Positions 26,772 to 35,376 of a stretch of DNA of 64,000 nt are shown in pieces. The stretch lies in the NCBI RefSeq assembly GCF_014212055.1, contig NZ_JACJVO010000034.1, positions 1 to 64,000 of the forward strand, given 5' to 3'. Numbering within the stretch: position 1 is the stretch's first letter; every line of letters starts with the position of its first letter. The position numbers and the translations under genes are program-made. The stretch is from Cohnella zeiphila. GTDB taxonomy: Bacteria > Bacillota > Bacilli > Paenibacillales > Paenibacillaceae. The notes beneath the pieces are model-generated. The model searched no databases and was not told the DNA's origin. It was given only the letters and a program-made list of their open reading frames with translations.

Positions 26772-27840
26772 CGTGCCCGGTTCCGCTTCGCTCCTCGTAA
26801 AAAAGCTGGCGCTTCCTGGTGATCATGCGACTGATCAGATGCAGCCCGAACGCCGCGTCCATGACGAGCAGGGCCAGGGCGCCAAGCGCCGCAACGATTT
26901 TCGACCCGTGGTTGGCCAGGTAGGCGGCATCCAGCAGATTCAATCCGAAGACGACCAGGTAGAGCAGTCCGTACCGGATCAACAGCTCGTCGAGCCGAAT
27001 GCGCTCTCCCCGTCCTTTCAAGCGAATCCGCACCGCCCACTTGCCGATCGTCCGGCCGTTCGTAAAAAACGGCAAGCCGACAAAATAAATCAGCACCGCC
27101 GCGACGTACGGATACGGGACGTCGAACACCCGCAGAATTCCCATCGCCGGCGCCATTACGATCCAATCGATAAGAAAGGCCAGCCCTCTGCGGGTGTAAG
27201 AGACCCGTTGCTGGGTCAGGTCTACGTTCTCGTCCAGCTTGTCGATCCGAGGCAGATGAGAGGCGACCCATTCGGCGACCAGAAATCCGACCATTCCTCC
27301 CGCCGTGTTCGTCAAAAGATCGTCCACGTCGAACAGCCGGTACGGATAATCGTAAATGCCGAAGATTCCCGTCACCTGCGTCGTCTCGAACAGGAGCGAC
27401 AGTCCGAGGGACAAGAGCAGGCACCGAAGCCAATTCGCCCGGAAGTAATACCGCAAAAACATGCCGAAGGGCACGGTCAACACGACGTTGAACGCCACCT
27501 GCCAGACGGCCCGTTCCTTCAGGAGATGCCAGTAGGTCGAAGGGGCGTCGGCCTTCACGGCCGTCTCTCTCAGGATGTCCGACACGAAGCGGAACGGCAC
27601 CAGTTGAAAATAAGAACCCGCTTGAGGAGGCTCGTTGTGGATGGACTTGGGCAGCGGAAGAAGAATCAGGAAGAAGGCGTTCATCAAATATAGCAGCAGC
27701 AAATAAAGCACGATGGCCCGGACTTTATGGATATATCCGTGCCGGCGGTATTGAACGATCATGAACGGCACTGCAAAAAGCGCCGCGGTGACCGGAAACA
27801 GCATAAATGCGTGAGCGATCGAAAACCAGTAGAACGACAA
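26761..27840 (-). CDS. VanZ-RDD fusion membrane protein
   Basis: A protein of 359 residues. The N-terminal VanZ-like domain (about 1-205) has four or five membrane helices with VPFGMFLRYYF and FDVDDLLTNTAGGMVGFLVA. The C-terminal RDD domain (about 215-345) has RRGLAFLIDWIVM and GRTIGKWAVRIRL. VanZ proteins are linked to glycopeptide or lipoglycopeptide tolerance and RDD proteins to transport or channel roles; the fused function is unknown. The start is TTG 27840, 9 bases after GGAGAAGG. The frame continues upstream to 27942, but that stretch is not protein-like. Confidence 0.87.
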   Translation of the reverse strand: MSFYWFSIAHAFMLFPVTAALFAVPFMIVQYRRHGYIHKVRAIVLYLLLLYLMNAFFLILLPLPKSIHNEPPQAGSYFQLVPFRFVSDILRETAVKADAPSTYWHLLKERAVWQVAFNVVLTVPFGMFLRYYFRANWLRCLLLSLGLSLLFETTQVTGIFGIYDYPYRLFDVDDLLTNTAGGMVGFLVAEWVASHLPRIDKLDENVDLTQQRVSYTRRGLAFLIDWIVMAPAMGILRVFDVPYPYVAAVLIYFVGLPFFTNGRTIGKWAVRIRLKGRGERIRLDELLIRYGLLYLVVFGLNLLDAAYLANHGSKIVAALGALALLVMDAAFGLHLISRMITRKRQLFYEERSGTGHVIA

Positions 27841-27973
27841 CGGTTCGCACCTTCTCCTTTCCCCAAGCCGGACTCGCGTCCGGTTCGTTATTTTACCCCG
27901 TTCCCTCGCTCCATCATAGGAGTTTCGCTTTCTTTTTTTCAAGTTAAATCGAGGTTAAAAAGCCGCGGACAAC

Positions 27974-28011
27974 AGAAAAAGCGCGCCCCGTCAAACGGAA
28001 AGCGCGCTTTC
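27974..28011 (-). terminator. terminator at the end of the ROK-controlled peptide operon
   Basis: On the minus strand, AAAGCGCGC and GCGCGCTTT enclose a 15-nt loop and are followed by TTCTGTT. It lies 11 bp past the last gene of the ten-gene run, and no equally strong terminator interrupts that run. Confidence 0.8.
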
Positions 28012-28022
28012 TGATATCCGAT

Positions 28023-29024
28023 TCAGCGGGCGTACGATCGGCTCTTCGCTTGCTCCGTGCCCTTATCGAATAAGGCCGCCGCGCCGATCAGGCCGACATC
28101 GTCCCGGAGCACCGCGGGAGCGACCGTATACTTGCCGAGATACGGCTTCATGACCAGCCGGGCCGTTTTCTCCCGCAGCGAAGGGAACAACAGCTCGCCC
28201 GCCTTGCTCACGCCTCCGCCGATGACGATGCGCTCGGGATCGAAGATGTGGACCACGTTGGCCAGACCGAGCGCCATATGGTCGATCGTCCGGCCGATGA
28301 CCTCGTTCGCGACCGGATCGCCCGCTTCCATTGCCTCGAAGACGTGCCGGGCGGAGACGTCCTCGCCGCTCGCCGCGGCCAGCTCCGCGATCGCCGACCG
28401 GCGGTCCCGCATGGCCCGCAAGGCCGCATCCTTGATGGCCGTGCCCGATGCGAACACCTCCCAGCAGCCGCGCCGGCCGCAGCTGCATACCGGTCCGTCC
28501 GGGTCGATAATGACGTGGCCGAGCTCGCCCGCGAAGGAGTGAGGCCCCAGCAGCAGCTTGCCGTCCATGACGATACCCGCGCCGATACCGGTGCTGAACG
28601 TGACGTACACCATGCTGTTCGTCCCGCGGCCGGCACCTCTGACATATTCGCCCCAGGCAGCGGCGTTCGCGTCGTTCACGACTTGAACTTCGACGCCGAG
28701 CGCCCCTTCCATCCACTTCTTCAGCGGCACGTTGTCCCATTCCGGCAGGTTGGTTCCGCCCATGACGATGCCGTCGCGGCTGTTTACCGCGCCGGGCGAA
28801 GCCAAGCCAATGCCGGCCAGCCGCCGCCCCCCGGAGACGGAACGGACCATCGCGATCATCCGGCCGACCACCTCTTCGGCCGTTCGGGCGCCCGCGGTCT
28901 CCATCCGTTCCCGCCGGAGCAGCTTGCCATCCGGATCGAAGAGCGCCGCCGCGATCTTCGTCCCGCCCAGATCGATCCCGACGACGTATTGATCTACCTC
29001 TAGCCTATCTTCCTCATGCATGAC
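28023..29024 (-). CDS. ROK-family sugar kinase
   Basis: A protein of 333 residues. The phosphate-binding loop is GIDLGGTKIAAALFDPDG (about 14-31), the ATPase second motif is NDANAAAWGEYVRGAGRGTN and the zinc site is CSCGRRGC. No DNA-binding domain precedes it, so it is a kinase, not a repressor. Substrates in the family include glucose, N-acetylglucosamine and N-acetylmannosamine; which applies is not decided. It starts 11 bp after cutC, behind AAGGGA, as the last gene of the operon. The kinase role next to a peptide importer hints at a sugar-bearing peptide as substrate. Confidence 0.9.
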   Translation of the reverse strand, partial: VMHEEDRLEVDQYVVGIDLGGTKIAAALFDPDGKLLRRERMETAGARTAEEVVGRMIAMVRSVSGGRRLAGIGLASPGAVNSRDGIVMGGTNLPEWDNVPLKKWMEGALGVEVQVVNDANAAAWGEYVRGAGRGTNSMVYVTFSTGIGAGIVMDGKLLLGPHSFAGELGHVIIDPDGPVCSCGRRGCWEVFASGTAIKDAALRAMRDRRSAIAELAAASGEDVSARHVFEAMEAGDPVANEVIGRTIDHMALGLANVVHIFDPERIVIGGGVSKAGELLFPSLREKTARLVMKPYLGKYTVAPAVLRDDVGLIGAAALFDKGTEQAKSRSYAR

Positions 29025-29035
29025 AATCCCTTCTT

Positions 29036-29749
29036 TCACTGCCCTTGCTCGTTTGCTCCTATGCGATGAAGCCGGTCGGAGAGCGCCCGCAGCGCGGACG
29101 GATCGATCGGCGCCAGCGCTTCGCCGCCGAATCGGATATCCGTTCCGAAATGCACTTCTTTCACGCCGGCTCCCGCAATAAACCGTTCAATGCCTTCCGC
29201 CTTCATCCCCCCGCCGGCCAGAATGCGCGGCCTTCCCAGCCGGGAAGACTCTTCGGCCAGCTCCCGCATACCTTCGACGTGTTCCATAACCGCCCCCGGC
29301 CCGGCGGACGTCAGCACCCGCGTAATCTGCGGATACCGGCTCAACGTGCGCAGGCCGGCAAGCTGGTCGCTCAGCTCGTCGAATGCCCGGTGGAACGTGA
29401 CTTGCAGCCCTTCCGTCAGCGGAAGCAGCGTGTCGAGCGCCCGCTCGTCGATGGCGCCCTCCGGCGTCAACGCGCCGAGCACGACGCCCGCGGCGCCGCT
29501 TGCCGCGATGGCCCGAATTTCCGACGCCATCGTCAGAAGGTCGTGCCGCGAATAGACGAAGGAGCGGCTGTGCGGCCGAACCATCGCGAAGACGGGGATG
29601 TTGACCGTCTTCGCGGCCTGCTCGACCAGCCCGATGCCCGGCGTCAGACCGCCTTCGGTAAAGGCGGTGATCAGCTCGAGCCGATCGGCGCCGGAAGCCT
29701 CCGCGACGATCGCGTCCTCCATGCAGGTGGTGATCACTTCCAGAATCAT
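29036..29749 (-). CDS. cutC: CutC family TIM-barrel protein
   Basis: A protein of 237 residues matching CutC: MILEVITTCMEDAIVAEASG, ADRLELITAFTEGGLTPG, PVFAMVRPHSRSFVYS, then VTFHRAFDEL and ILAGGGM. CutC was named for copper homeostasis, but the copper role is weakly supported and an enzymatic role is plausible. It lies between an M17 aminopeptidase (3 bp upstream) and a ROK kinase (11 bp downstream), so here it is more likely part of a catabolic pathway than a copper response. No copper chaperone or exporter is nearby. Confidence 0.92.
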   Translation of the reverse strand: MILEVITTCMEDAIVAEASGADRLELITAFTEGGLTPGIGLVEQAAKTVNIPVFAMVRPHSRSFVYSRHDLLTMASEIRAIAASGAAGVVLGALTPEGAIDERALDTLLPLTEGLQVTFHRAFDELSDQLAGLRTLSRYPQITRVLTSAGPGAVMEHVEGMRELAEESSRLGRPRILAGGGMKAEGIERFIAGAGVKEVHFGTDIRFGGEALAPIDPSALRALSDRLHRIGANEQGQ

Positions 29750-29752
29750 CTC

Positions 29753-31339
29753 TTAAACTCCCCGCCCTTCCGAATGAGCGCGCTCGGCCATCCGCACCGC
29801 GTAATCCGCGAGAAGCCTGGCCCCGTAGCCGGTCGCTCCCGCTTCCGAATAGCTCTCGTCCTGCTTGTACTGAACTGTTCCGGCCATGTCGATATGAACC
29901 CAGCGCATCGGCTCGGCGACGAAGCGGCGGATGAAGAGCGCCGCCTTGATCGCGCCTCCGTACGGCGACCGGCCAACGTTGCGCAAATCGGCATAGGCGC
30001 TGCGCAGATCGGCCTCATATTCGTCCATGAGCGGCATCGGCCACAGCCGCTCCCCGTTGCGCTCGCCGATCTCGACAAGGCTCTGCCGCATGCCTTCGTC
30101 GCCCCAGATGCCGGCGATGCCCAGCCCGAGCGCCGCGCCGACGTTGCCCGTCAGCGTGGCGATATCGACCGCCTCGGCGGCGCCGAGCTTCGCGGCGTGC
30201 AGCAGCGCGTCCGCCAGAATCAACCGGCCTTCGCCATCGGTATTGGCCACCTCCACGGTAATTCCGTTCGGATAGCGAATGATCGTGGACGGCAGAATCG
30301 CGTTCGCGTCCGGCACGTTGTCGACGACCGGCAAGAGCGCCGTCACATTGACTTTGGCCCCGCCGCGAATCAAGATGTCCATCGCGCCGACGACGGCAGC
30401 CGCCCCGCCCATATCCATGCGGGCGTCGGTAATATCCGCGGCCGTCTTCGCGTTCATGCCGCCCATATCGAACGTCACGCCTTTGCCGATCAGGGCGAGC
30501 ATCGGCAGCGAGGGATCGCCTTCGTAGCGGATCTCGACGAGCGCCGGCTCGTGACGGCTGCCCGCGCCGACGGCGATAAGCCCGTTCATCTCGCGGTCCG
30601 CCAACTCCCGCCCCCGGTACGCATGCACCTTCACGGGCGCTCCGCCGCGGCGGAAGTAAGCTTCCAGCCACTCCGTGAACCGGCCCGGATTCAGATCGTC
30701 GGGCGACTCGTTCACCAAGTCGCGCGCCAGCATGGCGCCATCGGCGCGCAGCCGTCCGGTCCCGATCGCGGCTTCCAGCTCGCTTGCCTTCAGCTCGGGC
30801 CAATCCGCCGAGCGCACCGTCAGCTCGACGGTCCGTTCATCCTTCGTCGATTCCCGGTATTTCTGGAACCGGTACAGCCCGAGCAGCCAGCCTTCCGTCC
30901 ACGCCTGCAGCCATTCGGCTGCAGCAGGATGAGAAGCGCCGGAGCCCGAAGCCGAAGCGGGCTGCTCACGTCTCGCAACCGTAACGTCCGGCTTGCGGCC
31001 CGCTTCGACAGCGTCCTGCTCGCGGCCCGCAACGGAGGCGGAGGCGAAGCTTCCGGATGTGCCGCCGCTCCGCATCAGCACCGCGCAGCTTTTCCCCTCG
31101 CGAAGCAGCGAGCGGGCGGCCGATCCGGCCGCCCGGCGAATGCGCTCCAGCGTCGACTCCTCCCGCTTGCCCATGCCGACCGCCAGCACGTCCGGCTCCT
31201 CTTCCGCACGGCCATAGAGCCACGTAACGCCGCCGGGCGACCGGCGCGCTTCCCCGAGCCTGTACGGGAACGACTCCCTGAAATAAGCCGGATAGACAAG
31301 ACAATCCGCCGGTTCGGCGGAATCGATGACGATCTTCAT
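29753..31339 (-). CDS. M17 leucyl aminopeptidase family protein
   Basis: A protein of 528 residues, a cytosolic dimetal aminopeptidase. The catalytic domain keeps all ligands: Lys and Asp in GKGVTFDMGG, the catalytic Lys in MNAKTA, Asp in ARMDMGGAA, and Asp, Glu and catalytic Arg in NTDGEGRL. That last motif has Gly where Ala is usual. The N-terminal macro-like domain contains an unusual low-complexity Ser/Ala/Gly/Glu insertion (about residues 95-150). ATG 31339 follows AAAGAAGGGA. It would trim peptides imported by the ABC system encoded just upstream. Confidence 0.92.
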   Translation of the reverse strand: MKIVIDSAEPADCLVYPAYFRESFPYRLGEARRSPGGVTWLYGRAEEEPDVLAVGMGKREESTLERIRRAAGSAARSLLREGKSCAVLMRSGGTSGSFASASVAGREQDAVEAGRKPDVTVARREQPASASGSGASHPAAAEWLQAWTEGWLLGLYRFQKYRESTKDERTVELTVRSADWPELKASELEAAIGTGRLRADGAMLARDLVNESPDDLNPGRFTEWLEAYFRRGGAPVKVHAYRGRELADREMNGLIAVGAGSRHEPALVEIRYEGDPSLPMLALIGKGVTFDMGGMNAKTAADITDARMDMGGAAAVVGAMDILIRGGAKVNVTALLPVVDNVPDANAILPSTIIRYPNGITVEVANTDGEGRLILADALLHAAKLGAAEAVDIATLTGNVGAALGLGIAGIWGDEGMRQSLVEIGERNGERLWPMPLMDEYEADLRSAYADLRNVGRSPYGGAIKAALFIRRFVAEPMRWVHIDMAGTVQYKQDESYSEAGATGYGARLLADYAVRMAERAHSEGRGV

Positions 31340-31395
31340 CGCGGTCCCTTCTTTCCCTTGAACGTGATCGTTCGTCTGATCGTTCGTCCCCATCC

Positions 31396-32397
31396 TCACT
31401 TGCGCTCCAGCTTCATCATTTCCTCGTCATACAGATGGCAGGCGACTTCGCGGCCCGGCTCTACTTCGCGGAAAATCGGCGCGCGCCGCTTGCAAATCTC
31501 CATGCACGACGGACACCTCGTATGGAACCGGCAGCCGGTCGGCGGATTGACGGGGCTCGGAAGATCGCCCTTCAGAATGATGCGCTCCCTCTTGACGGTC
31601 GGATCCGGAACGGGAACCGACGACAGCAGCGCTTGCGTATACGGATGCAGCGGACGCTCGTACAGCGTCTCCTTGCCGGCCGTCTCCACGAGCGTTCCCA
31701 AGTACATGACGCCGATCCGGTCGCTGATATGCTCGACCACACTCAAGTCATGGGAGATGAACAGGTAGGTGAGGCCGTAATTTTCCTGCAGGTCCTGCAG
31801 CAGGTTCAGCACCTGGGACTGGATCGACACGTCGAGCGCGGATACCGGCTCGTCCGCCACGATCAGGCTCGGCCGAACGGACAGCGCCCGCGCGATCCCG
31901 ATCCGCTGGCGTTGCCCGCCGCTGAACTCATGGGGAAAGCGCTCGGCGTGGCGGCTGTTCAAGCCGACGGTCTCCAGCAGCTCGCAAGCCAGCTTGTCCC
32001 GTTCCTTCGCGGACAGCCTCGTATGAATAAGCACGGGCTCGGCGACGAGATCCTTCACCTTCATACGCGGGTTCAGGGAAGCGTACGGATCCTGGAACAC
32101 CATCTGCATGTTTTTGCGGACCGGCCGCATCTGGTTGTCGGACAGACGGCTGATGTTCCGGCCGTCGAACCACACTTCGCCTTCGTTCGGCGCCAGCAGG
32201 CGCGTCACCAGCCGGCCGGTCGTCGACTTGCCGCAGCCGCTCTCGCCGACGAGACTGAACGTCTCCCCTTTGCGAATCGCGAACGAGATGCCGTCTACCG
32301 CGTTGAGCGGCTGGCTTCGGCCCAGAAAGCCTTTCTTTACCTCGAACGACTTCTTCAGGTTTTTCACTTCGACCAGCGGAGTCTCCTTCTCCTTCAC
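31396..32397 (-). CDS. oligopeptide ABC transporter ATP-binding protein, OppF-type
   Basis: A protein of 333 residues. Walker A is GESGCGKSTT, signature FSGGQRQRIG, Walker B LIVADEPVSALDV, switch His in FISHDLSV. The C-terminal oligopeptide-transporter extension has CRFHTRCPSCMEIC, a cysteine pattern found in Opp/Dpp ATPases. The start is GTG 32397, whose GTGA overlaps the stop of the OppD-type gene, with GGAAGGAGGGGA ahead. A much longer reading of the same frame upstream is not a protein, since it lies over the OppD-type gene. Confidence 0.94.
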   Translation of the reverse strand: MKEKETPLVEVKNLKKSFEVKKGFLGRSQPLNAVDGISFAIRKGETFSLVGESGCGKSTTGRLVTRLLAPNEGEVWFDGRNISRLSDNQMRPVRKNMQMVFQDPYASLNPRMKVKDLVAEPVLIHTRLSAKERDKLACELLETVGLNSRHAERFPHEFSGGQRQRIGIARALSVRPSLIVADEPVSALDVSIQSQVLNLLQDLQENYGLTYLFISHDLSVVEHISDRIGVMYLGTLVETAGKETLYERPLHPYTQALLSSVPVPDPTVKRERIILKGDLPSPVNPPTGCRFHTRCPSCMEICKRRAPIFREVEPGREVACHLYDEEMMKLERK

Positions 32398-33398
32398 GCC
32401 CGATCCCCTCCTTCCACGGCTTCGTCCTGCGTCAACCAGCAGCGGCTCTTGCGCTCGCTCGCCCCCGCAAGCGGAATCAGCTCCGGCTCCGACGCCACGC
32501 ACTTCTCCATGGCGAACGGACACCGCGCCGCGAACTTGCAGCCGGGCGGCATCTGGGACAAGTCGGGAACGTTCCCTTTGATCGACTCCAGGCGCCGAAC
32601 CTTCTGCCGCAGCTTGGGAACGGATTGGATCAGCCCCTTCGTATACGGGTGCTTCGGATTCGAGAACAGTTCTTGCACGGGAGCTTCTTCCACGACCCGG
32701 CCGGCATACATGACGACGACCCGGTCGCACATCTCGGCGACGACGCCAAGGTCGTGCGTGATGAGCAGCATGCCCATCTCCTGCTCTTCTTTGAGCCGCT
32801 TCATCAGGTCGAGAATTTGCGCCTGGATGGTCACGTCCAGCGCCGTCGTCGGCTCGTCGGCGATCAGCAGCTTCGGGTTGCACGACATCGCCATCGCGAT
32901 CATGACCCGCTGCCTCATGCCGCCCGACAGCTGGTGCGGATATTCGTCGATCACCTCTTCGGCGCGCGGAATGCCGACCAGCTTCAGCATGTGGATCGCG
33001 TGCTCGCGCGCTTTCTTGCGTCCGTAGCCCAAATGCAGCATGATCGGTTCCGTCAGTTGAAGGCCGATCCGCAGCACCGGGTTGAGCGAAGTCATCGGCT
33101 CCTGAAAAATCATCGCCAGGTCGTTGCCGCGCGCACGTCGCATGTCCTTCTCCGACAGCTTCGTCAGATCGGTTCCTTCGAAGCGGACCGAGCCGCCGGT
33201 AATTTTCCCGGGGGTATCCTTCAGCAGCCTCATGATGGACAGCGACGTTACGCTTTTGCCGCAACCGGATTCGCCGACCAGCCCCAGCACTTCGCCTTTG
33301 CGGATATGGAAATCCACGCCCGCCACCGCCGTCACGCTGCCGCCGCCGCGCTTGAACTCCGTCTTCAAGCCCTCCACTTCCAGCAGATGTTGAGTCAC
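32394..33398 (-). CDS. oligopeptide ABC transporter ATP-binding protein, OppD-type
   Basis: A protein of 334 residues. Walker A is GESGCGKSVT, signature LSGGMRQRVM, Walker B LLIADEPTTALDV, switch His in LITHDLGV, with the C-terminal CKFAARCPFAMEKC. It pairs with the OppF-type subunit to energise the two permeases. GTG start at 33398 follows AAGGAGG at rather tight spacing. Confidence 0.94.
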   Translation of the reverse strand: MTQHLLEVEGLKTEFKRGGGSVTAVAGVDFHIRKGEVLGLVGESGCGKSVTSLSIMRLLKDTPGKITGGSVRFEGTDLTKLSEKDMRRARGNDLAMIFQEPMTSLNPVLRIGLQLTEPIMLHLGYGRKKAREHAIHMLKLVGIPRAEEVIDEYPHQLSGGMRQRVMIAMAMSCNPKLLIADEPTTALDVTIQAQILDLMKRLKEEQEMGMLLITHDLGVVAEMCDRVVVMYAGRVVEEAPVQELFSNPKHPYTKGLIQSVPKLRQKVRRLESIKGNVPDLSQMPPGCKFAARCPFAMEKCVASEPELIPLAGASERKSRCWLTQDEAVEGGDRA

Positions 33399-33411
33399 GT
33401 CCCGTCCCTCC

Positions 33412-34323
33412 TTAGTTTTTGGTCTTCGGATCCAGGGCGTCGCGCAGGCCGTCTCCGACCAGGTTGAACGCGAGCACGGCCAGGAAGATGGTCAAGCCCG
33501 GGAAGTAGACGATGTGCGGAGCGATGCTCAAATAGTCGCGCCCCATGCTCAGCATGGCTCCCCAGTCGGGTTCCGTCGTCTTCGCGCCCATGCCGAGAAA
33601 GCTGAGCGAGGCGGCCGCCAGAATGGCTCCGCCGATCCGCATCGATACGTTCACGATGATGCTGGACAGCGTCTCGGGGAAAATGTGGCGCCAGATAATC
33701 CGGCTGTTCTTGGCGCCCATGGACCGCGTCGCCTCGACGAACAGCGTCTGCTTGGCCGACAGCGTGACGCTTCGGATAATACGGGCGAACGAGGGGATTC
33801 CGAATACGGCGACCGCGATCACGACGTTGGACAAGCCCGGGCCGAGTATGGCCACGATGCCGATCGCCAGCAGCAGGTCGGGGAACGAGAACAGCACGTC
33901 GCTGCCCCGCATGATCAGCCGATCCCACCACCCGCCGTAAAAACCGCTGAGCAAGCCGAGAATCGTGCCGAATACCGCCGCGATGAGCACGGAGCTGAGG
34001 CTGACGGCCATCGTCAGCCGGGTGCCGTCGATCAGGCGGCTCAGGATGTCGCGGCCGTATTCGTCGGTTCCCGCCCAGTGCGCGGCCGACGGTCCTTTCA
34101 TCAACGCATCGTAATCGGGCGTATCGGGATTATAAGGCGTCAAGAACGGACCGAATGCCGCGACGATAAACAGCAATATAATGAAGCAGGCCGCAATCAA
34201 GGCCAAACGTTGTTTGCAAAACTTGCGGAAAAACGCACGGGCTCGGCCCTTGGACTTCTCCGGGGCCAGAGCCTCGGCGGGCAACGGAGCGCCGGCTCCC
34301 ATTCCGATGGAATTGCCACTCAT
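33412..34323 (-). CDS. oligopeptide ABC transporter permease, DppC/OppC-type
   Basis: A protein of 303 residues. A Lys/Arg-rich N-terminal cytoplasmic segment precedes the first helix (LALIAACFIILLFIVAAFGP). The GTDEYGRDILSRLIDGTRLT segment, typical of DppC/OppC, and the EAA loop EATRSMGAKNSRIIWRHIFP follow. AGAGGAGGG precedes ATG 34323. Membrane partner of the gene at 34357. Confidence 0.94.
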   Translation of the reverse strand: MSGNSIGMGAGAPLPAEALAPEKSKGRARAFFRKFCKQRLALIAACFIILLFIVAAFGPFLTPYNPDTPDYDALMKGPSAAHWAGTDEYGRDILSRLIDGTRLTMAVSLSSVLIAAVFGTILGLLSGFYGGWWDRLIMRGSDVLFSFPDLLLAIGIVAILGPGLSNVVIAVAVFGIPSFARIIRSVTLSAKQTLFVEATRSMGAKNSRIIWRHIFPETLSSIIVNVSMRIGGAILAAASLSFLGMGAKTTEPDWGAMLSMGRDYLSIAPHIVYFPGLTIFLAVLAFNLVGDGLRDALDPKTKN

Positions 34324-34356
34324 ACTGTCCCTCCTCTACAAAGCTTGCCGGCCGGT

Positions 34357-35277
34357 TCAGGAATACCTGATCTTCGGATTAAGCACGCCATACAGCAAAT
34401 CCACGAGCAGATTGATCAGAATGAACTGCGCGGCGAATATCAACAGCAAAGCTTGAATGACGGTGTAGTCCCGGTACAGAATCGAATCGACGAGCAGCCG
34501 GCCGATGCCGGGGATGCTGAATACGGTCTCCACCATGACGGAGCCGCCGAGCAGAAAGCCGAACTGCAAGCCGGCCACGGTCACGACCTGAATAAGAGAA
34601 TTGCGCAGCGCGTGCCGTCCGACGACCAGGTATTCCCGCAAGCCCTTGGCGCGGGCGGTTCGGACGTAATCCTCCCGCATCGTCTCCAGCATGGACGATC
34701 GCGAGTAGCGCGCGATCATCGACATGATGCCCGCTCCCAGCGTCAGCGACGGCATGATATAGGACCTCCACGTATCGACGCCGCCGGTCGGCACCCAGCC
34801 GAGCTCCACCGAGAACACTTGAATCAGCACGAGCCCGAGCCAGAAGCCGGGGATGGACATGCCCGAGATGGACACCAGCGTGCCGACGTAATCCGGCCAC
34901 CGATTGTGATAGACTGCGGAGACCATGCCGATCAGGAGTCCGATGATCAGCGCCCACGCCATGCTCAGGAGCGTCAGCCAGACGGTCGGCATGATGCTGC
35001 TGCCCAGCAGATCGGTCACCGGGAGACCCGATCGGATCGAGTTGCCGAGATCGCCTCTGAGGGTGTTGCCCATGTAGTCGATGTACTGCCGCCACAGCGG
35101 CTGGTCGAGTCCGAGCTGTCTCTGGATGCCCTGGATTTCATCCAGCGTCGCGTCTTTCCCGGCAATCAGGCGGGCCGGATCGCCCGGGATCAGATGAATG
35201 AACAGGAAGACGAGCACGGAGACGACGAACAGCAGCGGAATGACTCCGAGAAGCCTTTGCAAAGCGTATCTTCCCAA
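34357..35277 (-). CDS. oligopeptide ABC transporter permease, DppB/OppB-type
   Basis: A protein of 306 residues. The first helix is followed by IPGDPARLIAGKDATLDEIQ, the DppB/OppB signature, then six helices and the EAA loop REDYVRTARAKGLREYLVVG. The start is TTG 35277, 8 bases after AAGGAGG. The frame continues 10 codons upstream, but those codons include the ribosome site. Confidence 0.93.
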   Translation of the reverse strand: MGRYALQRLLGVIPLLFVVSVLVFLFIHLIPGDPARLIAGKDATLDEIQGIQRQLGLDQPLWRQYIDYMGNTLRGDLGNSIRSGLPVTDLLGSSIMPTVWLTLLSMAWALIIGLLIGMVSAVYHNRWPDYVGTLVSISGMSIPGFWLGLVLIQVFSVELGWVPTGGVDTWRSYIMPSLTLGAGIMSMIARYSRSSMLETMREDYVRTARAKGLREYLVVGRHALRNSLIQVVTVAGLQFGFLLGGSVMVETVFSIPGIGRLLVDSILYRDYTVIQALLLIFAAQFILINLLVDLLYGVLNPKIRYS

Positions 35278-35314
35278 TTCATAAGCCTCCTTCCGTTTCG
35301 CCAACAAGAAGGAA

Positions 35315-35343
35315 GCCGCTTCTCGGCGAATTATAGAAGCGGC
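35315..35343 (-). terminator. intra-operon hairpin between binding protein and permease genes
   Basis: GCCGCTTCT (35315-35323) and AGAAGCGGC (35335-35343) form perfect 9-bp arms. On the minus strand TTCCTTCTTG follows. Its place just after the binding-protein gene fits a leaky terminator or RNA-stabilising hairpin that keeps the binding protein in excess over the permeases. Confidence 0.6.
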
Positions 35344-35376
35344 CCCTTTGCTTTGAGACTTAGCCTTGACGATCGA

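Noticed and set aside
28023..29749. Copper-resistance island suggested by cutC
   Set aside because: No copper exporter, chaperone or Csp/CsoR-type regulator is near; the gene is embedded in a peptide/sugar operon.
29753..31339. NTDGEGRL in place of NTDAEGRL as a sign of an inactive aminopeptidase
   Set aside because: The metal-binding Asp and Glu and the catalytic Arg are all kept; only a small neutral residue differs.
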